DNA from: Paenibacillus ehimensis NBRC 15659
GTDB lineage: Bacteria > Bacillota > Bacilli > Paenibacillales > NBRC-103111
Direction: 5' to 3'
Length of the DNA stretch: 64,000 nucleotides
Assembly (NCBI RefSeq): GCF_004000785.1
Contig: NZ_BILX01000005.1
Location: 124,001 to 188,000, forward strand
Of this stretch, positions 26,438 through 35,014 are shown piece after piece (position 1 is the first letter of the stretch; the number at the start of each line of letters is the position of its first letter). The notes under the pieces are model-generated. The model saw only the letters and a list, made by a program, of their open reading frames with translations. It was not told the DNA's origin and searched no databases. The position numbers were made by a program, and so were the translations under genes.

Positions 26438-27415
26438 ATGAAAGCCATTCAGGTAACGCAATTCGGCGGTCCGGAGCACATGAGCTACACGGACGTCGAT
26501 ATGCCGGTCATCGGCCCGAACCAAGTGTTGATCCGCGTGGAGACGACCAGCGTCAACTTCGCCGATATCAAGTCGAGATACGGGAAAAAGGGCGGGACCC
26601 TTCCGTTCATTCCGGGACTGGATGCTGCGGGAACGATCGAGCAAGTCGGGTCCGAGGTCCGGCGGCTGCAGGTTGGACAGCGCGTCATCGCTTTTCCTCA
26701 CCATGGCTCTTATGCCGAATATATCGCGGCGGACGAAAATCTGACGTTCGCTATCCCGGACAGCCTTAGCTTCGATACGGCGGCCGCCTGTCCGATCGTT
26801 TCGTTCCTTTCGTATAAGCTGCTCGCGGACATTGCCAGACTGGAGCCGGGCGAGACCGTCCTGATCCACGCGGCGGCGGGCGGCGTCGGCACGACGGCCA
26901 TCCAGCTGGCGAAGCTCCTGGGTGCGGGAAAAGTGATCGGAACCGTCGGCAGCGAGAGCAAGGCGGGCATCGCTTTGGAGGCGGGCGCGGATCATGTGCT
27001 CTCATATGCACAGGGGGATTTTGCCGCGAAGGTCAACGACCTGACGAATGGGGAAGGCGTCAACGTCGTTCTGGACTCGATAGCGGGTACCGTGACGGAG
27101 CAAAGCCTGCTCTGCCTGGCTCCCTACGGCCGTCTGGTCCATTTCGGCAATTCGGGCGGTCCGGCGGGGAACATCAAGACCTCGGACCTGCATGCGAGCT
27201 GCCGCTCCGTCCTCGGATTCAGCTTGGGCACAACCCGGAGCAAACGCCCCCACCTGCTGCGCGGAGTCGCCGAGCGGGTGCTGCCGTACTTGGCCGACGG
27301 CCGTTTGACGATCAAAATCGGCGCACGCTTTCCATTGGCCGAAGCCGCCAAAGCCCACGAATGGGTGGAAAGCCGCCAAAGCACGGGGAAGGTGCTGCTC
27401 GACGTCAGAAGCTAG
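26438..27415 (+). CDS. Zinc-independent quinone oxidoreductase-type MDR protein
   Basis: A 325-residue medium-chain reductase of the QOR group, using NADPH to reduce quinones or enones. It has MKAIQVTQFGGPE, NFADIKSRYGKKGGTLPFIPGLDAAGTI, the nucleotide motif HAAAGGVGTTAIQLAK and the end motif EAAKAHEWVESRQSTGKVLLDV. No zinc-ligand Cys cluster is present. AGAGGAGG precedes the ATG. Confidence 0.92.
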   Translation: MKAIQVTQFGGPEHMSYTDVDMPVIGPNQVLIRVETTSVNFADIKSRYGKKGGTLPFIPGLDAAGTIEQVGSEVRRLQVGQRVIAFPHHGSYAEYIAADENLTFAIPDSLSFDTAAACPIVSFLSYKLLADIARLEPGETVLIHAAAGGVGTTAIQLAKLLGAGKVIGTVGSESKAGIALEAGADHVLSYAQGDFAAKVNDLTNGEGVNVVLDSIAGTVTEQSLLCLAPYGRLVHFGNSGGPAGNIKTSDLHASCRSVLGFSLGTTRSKRPHLLRGVAERVLPYLADGRLTIKIGARFPLAEAAKAHEWVESRQSTGKVLLDVRS

Positions 27416-27476
27416 TCCAATTGACACCCTAAAAGTGCTGTTGATAACGCGAATTATTTGATGGCCCTTTCAATAG

Positions 27477-27517
27477 TTATGCACAAACTTATGCACATAT
27501 TATCCACTTTATCCACA
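27477..27517 (+). promoter_or_regulatory. Cluster of four DnaA boxes
   Basis: Four nine-base boxes lie head to tail on the plus strand: TTATGCACA (27477), TTATGCACA (27489), TTATCCACT (27500) and TTATCCACA (27509). The last is the consensus DnaA box; the others differ by one or two bases. The cluster is in a 135-base gap between the quinone oxidoreductase gene and its terminator. No replication gene is nearby, so a DnaA-titrating cluster like those of the B. subtilis chromosome is more likely than an origin. Confidence 0.72.
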
Positions 27518-27550
27518 ATGCACGAAAAATCGCGCTTTCCCTAACCATGA

Positions 27551-27597
27551 AAAAGATCGTCTTCCGCCAACCCTTGCGGCCGGAGACGATCTTTTTG
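27551..27597. terminator. Bidirectional terminator
   Basis: AAAAGATCGTCTTCCGCC pairs almost fully with GCGGCCGGAGACGATCTTTTT, with A and T runs at the ends. It separates the quinone oxidoreductase gene from the convergent LysE gene. Confidence 0.85.
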
Positions 27598-27665
27598 TTG
27601 GTTGGTGAAAATCAAGCGTTGATTTTAGTCATCCTTTATTCTTGATGGACATTTGCGTTATGCGG

Positions 27666-28301
27666 TCAGTTGGAGATTTTGGCGCGGAACAGGTTGGCTC
27701 CCATCAGGATGAACACGCCGCCGGTGATCCGGTTCAGCCACAGGCCGATCTTGGGGTTCTTCCTTAGCTTTCCCGTCGCGAACGCTGCGAGATAAGAAAG
27801 GAGACTGCTCCACAGCATGCCGATGAAAATAAACGTCGCGCCAAGAATCGCGAACGGCACCGGACTATGAACCTGATTGTCCACAAACTGGGGAAGGAAG
27901 GCGATAAAGAACAACGCGACCTTCGGATTCGTTACATTTGTAATCATGCCCTGGACAAAAATTTTGCGCGTGCTCATCAGCTCCACCGATCCGGAGTCCG
28001 GTACAATGGCGGAGGACTTCGACAAAATCATCGTAATCCCGAGATAGATCAGATAGGCGACCCCGATCATTTTGATGACCGTAAACAGCAATAGCGATTT
28101 CGCCAAAAGAAAAGATAACCCCAGCGCCGCGAGCAGCGTGTGGATAAGCGTACCCGCCGCAATCCCCATGGTGGACCAAATGCCCGCTCTTCTGCCCTGC
28201 GCCACGCTTCTGGCAATGATGTACATCGTATCCGAGCCCGGGGTCATGATAAGCAAGATTCCTGCGACTACAAACAAGAAATAATGATGAATGCCAAACA
28301 C
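27666..28301 (-). CDS. LysE-family amino acid exporter
   Basis: A 211-residue membrane protein with about six helices. It has the family start FLFVVAGILLIMTPGSDTMYIIARSVAQGRRAGIWSTMGIA (with TPGSD) and TNVTNPKVALFFIAFLPQFV. The start is GTG at 28301, after AAAGGAG, because the conserved sequence begins there. It is divergent from hcp. Exported amino acid unknown. Confidence 0.9.
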   Translation of the reverse strand: MFGIHHYFLFVVAGILLIMTPGSDTMYIIARSVAQGRRAGIWSTMGIAAGTLIHTLLAALGLSFLLAKSLLLFTVIKMIGVAYLIYLGITMILSKSSAIVPDSGSVELMSTRKIFVQGMITNVTNPKVALFFIAFLPQFVDNQVHSPVPFAILGATFIFIGMLWSSLLSYLAAFATGKLRKNPKIGLWLNRITGGVFILMGANLFRAKISN

Positions 28302-28383
28302 GCTCGTACGCTCCTTTACGTCAATAAGTAATGAAGGTTGCCGCCCGCGGCGGACTCGGATGTTGCGACTTTGCCACGATTGA

Positions 28384-28399
28384 TGTGCTTCCAATCACA
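28384..28399. promoter_or_regulatory. FNR/CRP-like palindrome before hcp
   Basis: TGTGC-TTCCAA-TCACA matches the Bacillus FNR site TGTGA-N6-TCACA with one mismatch. It lies 66 bases before the hcp start; a TACATA at 28427-28432 could be the -10. Anaerobic induction of hcp would fit. Confidence 0.5.
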
Positions 28400-28464
28400 C
28401 TTTGCCGCGCTTCCTCGTGTTACGCTTTTTACATAGCAAATCAAACGTAACGGAGGGATTCGCG

Positions 28465-29760
28465 ATGTTCTGTTATCAATGTGAACAGACCCCGACAGGC
28501 GGCTGTAAGGTGATCGGCGTATGCGGCAAAGATGAAACGATTGCAAGCTTGCAGGATACGATGATTTTCGCTTTGAAAGGCATTGCCGCCTATGCCACGC
28601 ATGCAAGACAGCTTGGTTACTCCGACCCGGAGGTCGACCGGATTACGCACGAGGCGTTGTACATGACGCTGACGAACTCCAACTTCAACCTGCAGGAGCA
28701 TATCGACATGGCCATGAAGGTCGGCTCGGCGGCCGTCCGGATCATGGATGTGCTGGACCGGGCGCATACGACCCACTTCGGCATCCCGCAGCCCGTGGCC
28801 GTGCCGCAGAACAGCATCGAAGGGCATGCCATCGTCGTGACCGGGCATAACCTGTACGCTTTGGAGGAGCTGCTCAAGCAGACCGAGGGAAAAGGGATCA
28901 ACATTTACACGCACTCCGAGATGCTCCCTGCCCACGGCTATCCGAAGCTGAAGCAGTATTCGCACTTGAAGGGCAACATCGGTAAAGCCTGGTACGACCA
29001 GCGCCGCCTGTTCGAGAAGTTCCCGGGCGCCATCCTGGCGACCACGAACTGTGTCATGCCGATCAAGGGCACCTACGCCGACCGGTTCTTCTCCTATGAT
29101 ATCGCGGGTCTGGAAGGGGTTACAAAAATCGTCAACGACGATTTCACCCCGCTGATCGAAAAAGCCTTGTCGCTGCCGGAAGCCCACATCGAATCGGATC
29201 AGACGCTGATCACCGGCTACCATCACGAGACCGTGATCGGCCTGGCCCCGGAGATCATTCAAGCGGTCAAAGCGGGCAAAATCAAACGCTTCTTCGTCAT
29301 CGCCGGCTGCGACGCCCCGGGAAGCGGCGGCGAATATTACCGCGAGCTCGCCACCTCGCTGCCTAACGATACCGTGATCCTGACCACATCCTGCGGCAAA
29401 TTCCGCTTCAACGACGTGGATTACGGCACCGTGGCCGATACGGGCATCCCGCGCTATATCGATTTGGGCCAGTGCAACAACTCCGGCTCCACGGTCAAAA
29501 TCGCCCTGGCGCTCGCCGACGCCTTCGGATGCAGCGTGAACGACCTGCCGGTCAGCATCGTGCTCTCCTGGTTCGAGCAAAAGGCGGTCGCGATCCTTCT
29601 CGGCCTGTTCAGCCTCGGCATCAAAGATATCCGCATCGGCCCGAAGCCGCCGGAATTCATCAATCCGGGCGTCATGAACGTGCTTGTCGACACGTTCGGA
29701 CTGAAGCTGATCGGCAACGCTCAAGACGATATGAAAGAAATGCTGTCGCTTTCTCACTAA
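28465..29760 (+). CDS. hcp: Hybrid cluster protein (hydroxylamine/NO reductase)
   Basis: A 431-residue Hcp. The N-terminal cluster is bound by Cys3, Cys6, Cys14 and Cys20 (CYQCEQTPTGGCKVIGVC). Hybrid-cluster ligands are visible in GHNLYALEELL (His), HSEMLPAHGYP (Glu), TTNCVMP, AGCDAPGSGGEYY, TTSCGKFRFN, GQCNNSG and the late GPKPPEF. The length fits the short form that lacks about 100 residues after the first cluster. It detoxifies NO or hydroxylamine under low oxygen. CGGAGGG precedes the ATG. Confidence 0.95.
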   Translation: MFCYQCEQTPTGGCKVIGVCGKDETIASLQDTMIFALKGIAAYATHARQLGYSDPEVDRITHEALYMTLTNSNFNLQEHIDMAMKVGSAAVRIMDVLDRAHTTHFGIPQPVAVPQNSIEGHAIVVTGHNLYALEELLKQTEGKGINIYTHSEMLPAHGYPKLKQYSHLKGNIGKAWYDQRRLFEKFPGAILATTNCVMPIKGTYADRFFSYDIAGLEGVTKIVNDDFTPLIEKALSLPEAHIESDQTLITGYHHETVIGLAPEIIQAVKAGKIKRFFVIAGCDAPGSGGEYYRELATSLPNDTVILTTSCGKFRFNDVDYGTVADTGIPRYIDLGQCNNSGSTVKIALALADAFGCSVNDLPVSIVLSWFEQKAVAILLGLFSLGIKDIRIGPKPPEFINPGVMNVLVDTFGLKLIGNAQDDMKEMLSLSH

Positions 29761-29771
29761 GGAAGCCAAAC

Positions 29772-30075
29772 CTAAAGAAGCCCCGGCAGCACCCTGCTGC
29801 GGCTAACGAAGCTCATATGGCGCAGAGGATTAAACGCGGGCGCGGGCGTCTTGGAAATCAGTTTCAAGGCGTCGGCGCTCTTTTCCCATTCCTTGACCGG
29901 CAACCAGGCCCTCCACACGACGCCTCGCCGCTCGTACTCCATCCGGTGTTCGACGGCGGCCGCAATTGGAACCCTGCTCCCGCTTCGATGCCCCGTTTCA
30001 ACACCTCGAACGGAACCATCGCAACAAGCTCCCCGAACCCGTCGAACATAACGCATTCTCCAAGCCATTGTACCA
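29772..30075 (-). pseudogene. Possible frameshifted small gene, unrecognised
   Basis: Two overlapping minus-strand frames look protein-like in sequence. The first reads VMFDGFGELVAMVPFEVLKRG and later becomes low in quality; the second then reads MEYERRGVVWRAWLPVKEW to the stop at 29772. A TACAAT lies upstream. This suggests one gene of about 100 residues with a frameshift. No family recognised. Confidence 0.3.
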
Positions 30076-30103
30076 TAAAATGGCGCCCACACACGTCCTT
30101 CTT

Positions 30104-30880
30104 TTAAGCGATCAATCCGGCTTTCGCCAATCCGTTGCGGATACCGCCTTCATCCACATGACTGGTGACATAGTCGGCATAAGGAAGCAGCTCCTGATGC
30201 GAGTTCCCCATCGCAATGCCCAGACCTACGAATTCCAGCATCTCCTTGTCGTTCAACCCGTCGCCGAACGCTACCGCCTCGGCTGGGGTGATTCCGAGCC
30301 GCTCCAGCATCGCCGCGATCCCTTGCGCCTTCGACCCGCCGGCCGGAAGCACGTCCATCGCTTTGGGATGCCAGCGAATCAGCTTGAGCCCCGGCAAAAC
30401 CCCTTGATACAAGTGTTCCTCATGGCTTTCGCAGTGGAGAAACATCTGGAAGATGTCATTCGCTTTCCAAAACTCCGGGTCATGTCCGGGAAGCTCGACT
30501 TTCAAAGACAAGACCGCTTCCGTCACAAAAGGATGCTCCGCCCGATCGCTGCAATACGCATGCTCCCCTTCAAAGACGAGCGAGTGTCCGTGCCCGGCCG
30601 CGACGTTAACCAAAGCCTCGATGCTTTCCTTCGCAATGACCCGTTTGTAGACGGGCTTCCCCCGGTACACGGCATAAGCGCCGTTCAAGCAAACGAACGA
30701 TTCGATCCCCAATTGTTCTGCTAACGGTTTAATAAAATAGGGGGCACGCCCCGTGGCGATGACCGGCTCCACCCCGTTCGCCTTGAGCGCCCGGACGGCT
30801 TCAACCGTATCCAGGGGAACCTCCTTGTTCTCGTTGACCAATGTTCCGTCGATATCAAAAAATACGATTTTGTAAGCCAT
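30104..30880 (-). CDS. Cof-type HAD-IIB phosphatase
   Basis: A 258-residue sugar-phosphatase-like HAD enzyme. Motif I is FFDIDGTLVNE, motif II is the T of IATGRAP, and motif IV is GDGLNDKEMLEFVGLGIAMGN; a C2B cap lies between. The ATG at 30880 is preferred; one at 30889 is too close to AGGGGA. A TGGTATATACCA operator lies 173 bases upstream (31053), so it probably belongs to the sugar-amine regulon, perhaps dephosphorylating a dead-end sugar phosphate. Confidence 0.9.
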   Translation of the reverse strand: MAYKIVFFDIDGTLVNENKEVPLDTVEAVRALKANGVEPVIATGRAPYFIKPLAEQLGIESFVCLNGAYAVYRGKPVYKRVIAKESIEALVNVAAGHGHSLVFEGEHAYCSDRAEHPFVTEAVLSLKVELPGHDPEFWKANDIFQMFLHCESHEEHLYQGVLPGLKLIRWHPKAMDVLPAGGSKAQGIAAMLERLGITPAEAVAFGDGLNDKEMLEFVGLGIAMGNSHQELLPYADYVTSHVDEGGIRNGLAKAGLIA

Positions 30881-31052
30881 TTCCGCCATGTCCCCTATTC
30901 CTCGATGAATGTCTCTCTAAATCAAGTCTAAAAACCAAGTATAGCACCCGCGCCGAATATGACAAGAACCTCCCGTTCGATTTTCGAAAAAGCCGTTCCT
31001 AATAAAATGGGAAGAAAGGAACAAAGCCGAAGCTTCATTCCTTTCGCTGTTA

Positions 31053-31064
31053 TGGTATATACCA
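31053..31064. promoter_or_regulatory. GntR operator copy 1 (before the HAD phosphatase)
   Basis: TGGTATATACCA, a perfect 12-base palindrome inside ATGGTATATACCAT. It lies between the VOC gene and the HAD phosphatase gene on the minus strand. One of seven copies in this locus. Confidence 0.75.
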
Positions 31065-31075
31065 TTAGTTCCATA

Positions 31076-31459
31076 TTAATCCTCTACAGACAGACGGTTG
31101 CCGTCCGGATCTTCGAAGAAGAAATATTTCTGCACGCCCTCGTAGAGCAAAATATCGGTAACGGGGACGCCGTGATCGGTCAGCAGACGGTGAGCGGCCT
31201 CCGCATCGGGCGTTTTGAAAATAAAAAAGTTGCCGTCGATATGCCGGTTGCCCGGAAAGCGCACGGGAACGTCATGCTCCGCTTGGAACAGCACCAATAC
31301 CGGCCCGCCCTCACCGACCTTAAACTCGACCGTGATGTCGCTGCGCTGGAATTCTTGCAGCCCCAATACCGTACTGTACCAGGCTGCGGACCGGTTCAAA
31401 TCCCGGACGGGTACAAAAATCCCCGGAATCCCGGTAAATAAAGCGTTGCTGGTGGACAT
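31076..31459 (-). CDS. VOC-family protein (glyoxalase-like)
   Basis: A 127-residue metal-dependent fold protein with two beta-alpha-beta-beta-beta units: FTGIPGIFVPVRDLNRSAAWYSTVLGL at the start and QKYFFFEDPDGNRLSVED at the end, with Glu and His candidates for the metal. It is the last gene after the FrlB-like protein and the NhaC-type carrier. Dicarbonyls such as glyoxal arise from Amadori compounds, so a detoxifying role is plausible but unproven. Confidence 0.85.
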   Translation of the reverse strand: MSTSNALFTGIPGIFVPVRDLNRSAAWYSTVLGLQEFQRSDITVEFKVGEGGPVLVLFQAEHDVPVRFPGNRHIDGNFFIFKTPDAEAAHRLLTDHGVPVTDILLYEGVQKYFFFEDPDGNRLSVED

Positions 31460-31477
31460 AGCGTTATTCCGCCTTTC

Positions 31478-32962
31478 TCAGAAAAATAAACCGCCGATCA
31501 AGTAAGCGATTGCAGAAAGAACAAAGGCCATCAGGGAATAGGGCAGCTTTGTTTTAAAATGCCGGTACACCGTCGTTTTCGTGGAATACGCCGTCAGCAG
31601 CCCGATATCGGACGTAATGCATGTGGAGGCGCCCCAAATGCCGGCCGACAGCAAGGCCGCCAAGGTTAAAGGCGTGTTGGCCCCTACGGAGGCCGATAAT
31701 TGCAGAAGGACGGGAATCGCCATAATGTACAGGCTCCAGTTCAACGTAACCAAAAATTCCGTAGCCGAGAATACCAGGAAAATGATAAACGGCAGCCATT
31801 TCGGAATGACGAAAACGGATACAATTCCGACAACATAATTGGTAAAGCCGATATCGGTAATGGAGTCCGCCAGCACGAAAGCCGTAGCCATAATTACGGC
31901 GAGCTCCAGCATATTTTTCATCCCGTCCAATACGGTTGCAATATACGTCTCAGCGGTAAAGATTCCTCTGGCTACGTAAATGACGCCGGTAGCGAGAATC
32001 GTAATAAACGCTCCCAATTGAGTGTTCGACTTGAAATAAATCGTTGATACGATAAAAATAACAATGGGAAGGAAAAAATAAATGAGATGAGGAGACGGTT
32101 TGCCGGCGGAATCGCCTTGGCTCCTGTCGGAAGCCTGCTCTGCGGCCGTTTGGCCCTCCGCTTGTTCCGGTTCGTGCTCTGTCGTGTGCGAAGCCGCTTT
32201 CAATTCGGCGTCATCGCGTTTGGCGTAAGCTTGTTTCATCGAGCCGATATCGGGCAGAACCCCTATCACATTCAGAAGCGTGACCAATAAAAAGGCCAGT
32301 GGGAAAAACAACAGCGGCACCAGACCGGTAAACGCTTGGATACCTTCCCCTTCCGCCGCGTATCCGTTGGTCACCAATAACCCCGCGATAAAGATCGCGC
32401 CCGTACCGATCGGATACAAATGAGTCAACGTAATGGCGGTGGAGAGCGTAACGTACGCCGTTTTTTCTCTCGGCGTCTTGTATTTGTCATTCACCGGCGT
32501 CATGCAGGTGCCGACGGTCGATGAGCTCAGGTAAAGATCGAACGATAGAAAGAAGCCCATCAAGTAATTGATGACCAAAGCCATTTTGCCGCTCTTGGCC
32601 TTGCTTCCGGCCCATAGACCGAATTGCCGGGAAAGGCCGCTTTTGTCCAGAATCGCCACGATGCTGCCGATGGTCAGCAGGACCAGGATCAGCCACAGGT
32701 TCCCTTCGGTCGTTACCTGCTTCAGCAGCTTTTCGTTATAAGTAAGCAGGAAGCTCCATTTATATTTCATAAAGACCGCCAGCAAGCCTCCCCACACAAA
32801 CCCTTCGAGCACTTTCTGGGTCAGCAGAATGAAGGCAAACATGACGACCGGCGGAATCAGGGACCAGGCCCCGTACGTTCCCGGGTTCGTCGGAGCTCCG
32901 AAAGCAACGGCGACAAACGTGGCCAGTATTCCGGCGTAGATGTACGTATTCTTGTTTTTCAT
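31478..32962 (-). CDS. NhaC-family transporter in the fructosamine locus
   Basis: A 494-residue membrane protein with about 12 helices. It resembles the NhaC Na+/H+ antiporter-type (ion transporter) superfamily: MGFFLSFDLYLSSSTVGTCMTPV, LTHLYPIGTGAIFIAG and IWGASTCITSDIGLLTAYSTKT. A charged loop lies near residues 250-300. The ATG at 32962 has GGGAG 7 bases upstream. It lies between the FrlB-like gene and the VOC gene in one unit behind two operators, so I infer that it imports the sugar-amine substrate or exports the released amine. Confidence 0.85.
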   Translation of the reverse strand: MKNKNTYIYAGILATFVAVAFGAPTNPGTYGAWSLIPPVVMFAFILLTQKVLEGFVWGGLLAVFMKYKWSFLLTYNEKLLKQVTTEGNLWLILVLLTIGSIVAILDKSGLSRQFGLWAGSKAKSGKMALVINYLMGFFLSFDLYLSSSTVGTCMTPVNDKYKTPREKTAYVTLSTAITLTHLYPIGTGAIFIAGLLVTNGYAAEGEGIQAFTGLVPLLFFPLAFLLVTLLNVIGVLPDIGSMKQAYAKRDDAELKAASHTTEHEPEQAEGQTAAEQASDRSQGDSAGKPSPHLIYFFLPIVIFIVSTIYFKSNTQLGAFITILATGVIYVARGIFTAETYIATVLDGMKNMLELAVIMATAFVLADSITDIGFTNYVVGIVSVFVIPKWLPFIIFLVFSATEFLVTLNWSLYIMAIPVLLQLSASVGANTPLTLAALLSAGIWGASTCITSDIGLLTAYSTKTTVYRHFKTKLPYSLMAFVLSAIAYLIGGLFF

Positions 32963-33042
32963 CGCCATACTCCCGTTATTAAGGATATCCGTTGCAAGAA
33001 AGAAAGGAATGAAGCCGGAGCTTCACTCCACTCTTCGTCTTC

Positions 33043-34056
33043 TTAATACTTGACGACGCGGTAATAACGGCGGGTCGTCAGCGGATGGTTCCGCTGCACT
33101 TCAAGATGGGCGCTGACGCGCTCCATCACCGTTGCAATCGTTACGGTCGACAGAAACTCGCGGAATTCCGGATGGATGCCATCCAACGCATAGTCCTTCG
33201 CGTCGAAGATCGTGACTTCATCCGAGTATTGGGTGACGAACCGTTCGACCCGCTCCATCAACGGACGAGTGGCGTCTTCTCCTTTAAAGAGTATAATGCT
33301 CATATCTTTTTCGACCAATTCGATCGTGCCGTGGAAAAACTCCGCGGCATGGATGGATTTCGCGTGAATCCACTGCATCTCTTCCAGCACGCACATGGCA
33401 TACAGATACGTCCAGCCCCACAGGTTGCCAGAGCCGACGAGCATATGATACTTCTCGTCCTTATATTTTTTCGCGAAGGCTTCCGCTCTTGCGTCTTCCT
33501 TCTCTTTGATCGCCACAAGCGATTCGGGAACCGTTGCCAATTGATCGGCGAATAAAGCGTATTTGTCGAATTCTCCCCGGTTGTTCAGGAACTTCAGTAC
33601 GATCAGCAGCAGCTGCAGGTGGAACGACTCGACCAGCGTATCGTTGGCCGCAGCGTTGGCGAATACGTAATCGCTCGCTTGCGCCAACGGCGTCGTCGCA
33701 TCGCCGACGATTCCGATCACCGTCGCGCCCTTCTCTCTGCAAAATTTGGCGGCATCGACGGTTTCCTGCGTCGTTCCCGACAAGGAGGAGGTGATGACAA
33801 GCGACTTGTCCGTCAGCTGCTTGTGGCCCTCTACCAGCAGCTCTGCGGCGATTTCCGCATAAACGGGAATACTGGAATGCGTTTTGATGATATATTCGAA
33901 CGGATATTTAATGGCGATCGTGCCGCCGCTGCCGATCAGAAAGACGTTGTCGATCTGTTTTTTCGTAATTTCATCCACCGCTTGCTCGATCTGGCTTCGG
34001 AGACCGATGGCCCCTTTCGTAATGCCGATGAACCGCTGACGATCAAAGTTTAACAT
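33043..34056 (-). CDS. frlB: SIS-domain fructosamine-6-phosphate deglycase, FrlB-like (paralogue 1)
   Basis: A 337-residue protein with two SIS folds. It has FLIGSGGTIAIKYPFEY, the phosphosugar Ser/Thr loop SSLSGTTQETVDAA, EEMQWIHAKSIHAAEFFHG and the FrlB-type ending NHPLTTRRYYRVVKY. FrlB splits fructosamine 6-phosphate to glucose 6-phosphate and an amino acid. The ATG at 34056 (MLNFDRQRF) lies 10 bases after AGGAGG and matches the start of paralogue 2. Two operators lie upstream. Confidence 0.88.
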   Translation of the reverse strand: MLNFDRQRFIGITKGAIGLRSQIEQAVDEITKKQIDNVFLIGSGGTIAIKYPFEYIIKTHSSIPVYAEIAAELLVEGHKQLTDKSLVITSSLSGTTQETVDAAKFCREKGATVIGIVGDATTPLAQASDYVFANAAANDTLVESFHLQLLLIVLKFLNNRGEFDKYALFADQLATVPESLVAIKEKEDARAEAFAKKYKDEKYHMLVGSGNLWGWTYLYAMCVLEEMQWIHAKSIHAAEFFHGTIELVEKDMSIILFKGEDATRPLMERVERFVTQYSDEVTIFDAKDYALDGIHPEFREFLSTVTIATVMERVSAHLEVQRNHPLTTRRYYRVVKY

Positions 34057-34108
34057 GTGACTCATTCCTCCTGATTAAAGGTTTGCTATACACGATTGTC
34101 GAACCAAA

Positions 34109-34120
34109 TGGTATATACCA
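34109..34120. promoter_or_regulatory. GntR operator copy 2 (before FrlB-like 1)
   Basis: TGGTATATACCA, 53 bases before the ATG of the FrlB-like gene at 34056. Confidence 0.8.
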
Positions 34121-34164
34121 CTTTGACTGAGGTGCGACACGATATGACTTCACCCCATCCGCAT

Positions 34165-34176
34165 TGGTATATACCA
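34165..34176. promoter_or_regulatory. GntR operator copy 3 (before FrlB-like 1)
   Basis: TGGTATATACCA within TTGGTATATACCAA, 56 bases from copy 2 centre to centre. Two copies could allow looping. The rest of the gap 34057-34377 is AT-rich, probably with the divergent promoters. Confidence 0.8.
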
Positions 34177-34377
34177 ATAATAAAATACTAGCTTGTTTTT
34201 CAATTCTTGTCAATGCAAACGCTCTAAATTTTACGCGAGTGAATGTTCTTTTTATCGAGTGAACAACATAGGACAATAGAACCATATATTGGTTTATTAT
34301 TGAATTTGAAGAGTTTTATGTTATATTAATATATGTAATATATTCCAGTTATAAACAAATATTAGGAGGTTTATAGA

Positions 34378-34899
34378 GTGTTGAAGAAAAAATTTGTTCC
34401 AGCTCTATTGACTTTAGCTGTAGCAGGAGTTACAAGCCTAACAGGCTTTTCGCATCTTCCTAGCACTGTAGCAGCTCCTTCCGGAAAGATAAAGCCGTTC
34501 TCGGATGAAACGGATGGAGGAAGCTTTACTTTAATGAACGAGACAAGAAAGGTATATGATAATTCTTATGACTATAGCGCTATTTATGGTAGTCTGGGTA
34601 CCCTGATTTCAGGCTTGGTATTGCCTTCAGCTTTAGGATGGCAGGTAGCAGGAGGCGGGGCAACAAGTGTCGGTGCCACTTGGATCAACAACAAATTGGG
34701 TATTAGAAATACAGTTTACGTTAAAGTGAGAGTAGGCATTAGCTTTAATACATACTACAACTATTACGAGTACGTAGAGTCGGTCACCCATTACAACGAT
34801 GGAAGTTTCTCGACTCCTATTGATACATGGTATGGTCAGACAGGTGTAAGGGTTCCGGATGATATTCTTGCGCGGTATGGTTTGAAAAACCCTCGCTAA
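34378..34899 (+). CDS. Secreted protein with a Gly-rich hydrophobic core, unrecognised
   Basis: A 173-residue protein with a signal peptide (KKKFVPALLTLAVAGVTSLTGF), a polar stretch, a Gly/Ala-rich hydrophobic segment near residues 70-108 (SLGTLISGLVLPSALGW and following) and a Tyr-rich C-terminal half (SFNTYYNYYEYVES). The GTG start has AGGAGG 8 bases upstream. It is low in GC and on the opposite strand to the locus around it, which points to horizontal gain. A small membrane-protein gene follows. A bacteriocin-like or surface role is possible; nothing shows it directly. Confidence 0.75.
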   Translation: MLKKKFVPALLTLAVAGVTSLTGFSHLPSTVAAPSGKIKPFSDETDGGSFTLMNETRKVYDNSYDYSAIYGSLGTLISGLVLPSALGWQVAGGGATSVGATWINNKLGIRNTVYVKVRVGISFNTYYNYYEYVESVTHYNDGSFSTPIDTWYGQTGVRVPDDILARYGLKNPR

Positions 34900-34901
34900 T
34901 T

Positions 34902-34946
34902 AACAAAGAAAACCGTTCGGATGTTTAGAACGGTTTTCTTTGTTTT
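34902..34946 (+). terminator. Terminator of the secreted-protein gene
   Basis: A perfect 17-base stem: AACAAAGAAAACCGTTC and GAACGGTTTTCTTTGTT, with a 9-base loop and T residues. Confidence 0.9.
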
Positions 34947-35014
34947 AAATATATTAATGCTATATTGTGGATGGTTTGTTATAATATTTAATTAAACATG
35001 AAGGATGTGGTATT

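Noticed and set aside
27477-27517. The DnaA boxes as the chromosomal origin
   Set aside because: No dnaA, dnaN, gidA or other origin genes are nearby and there is no long AT-rich unwinding region; a regulatory cluster fits better.
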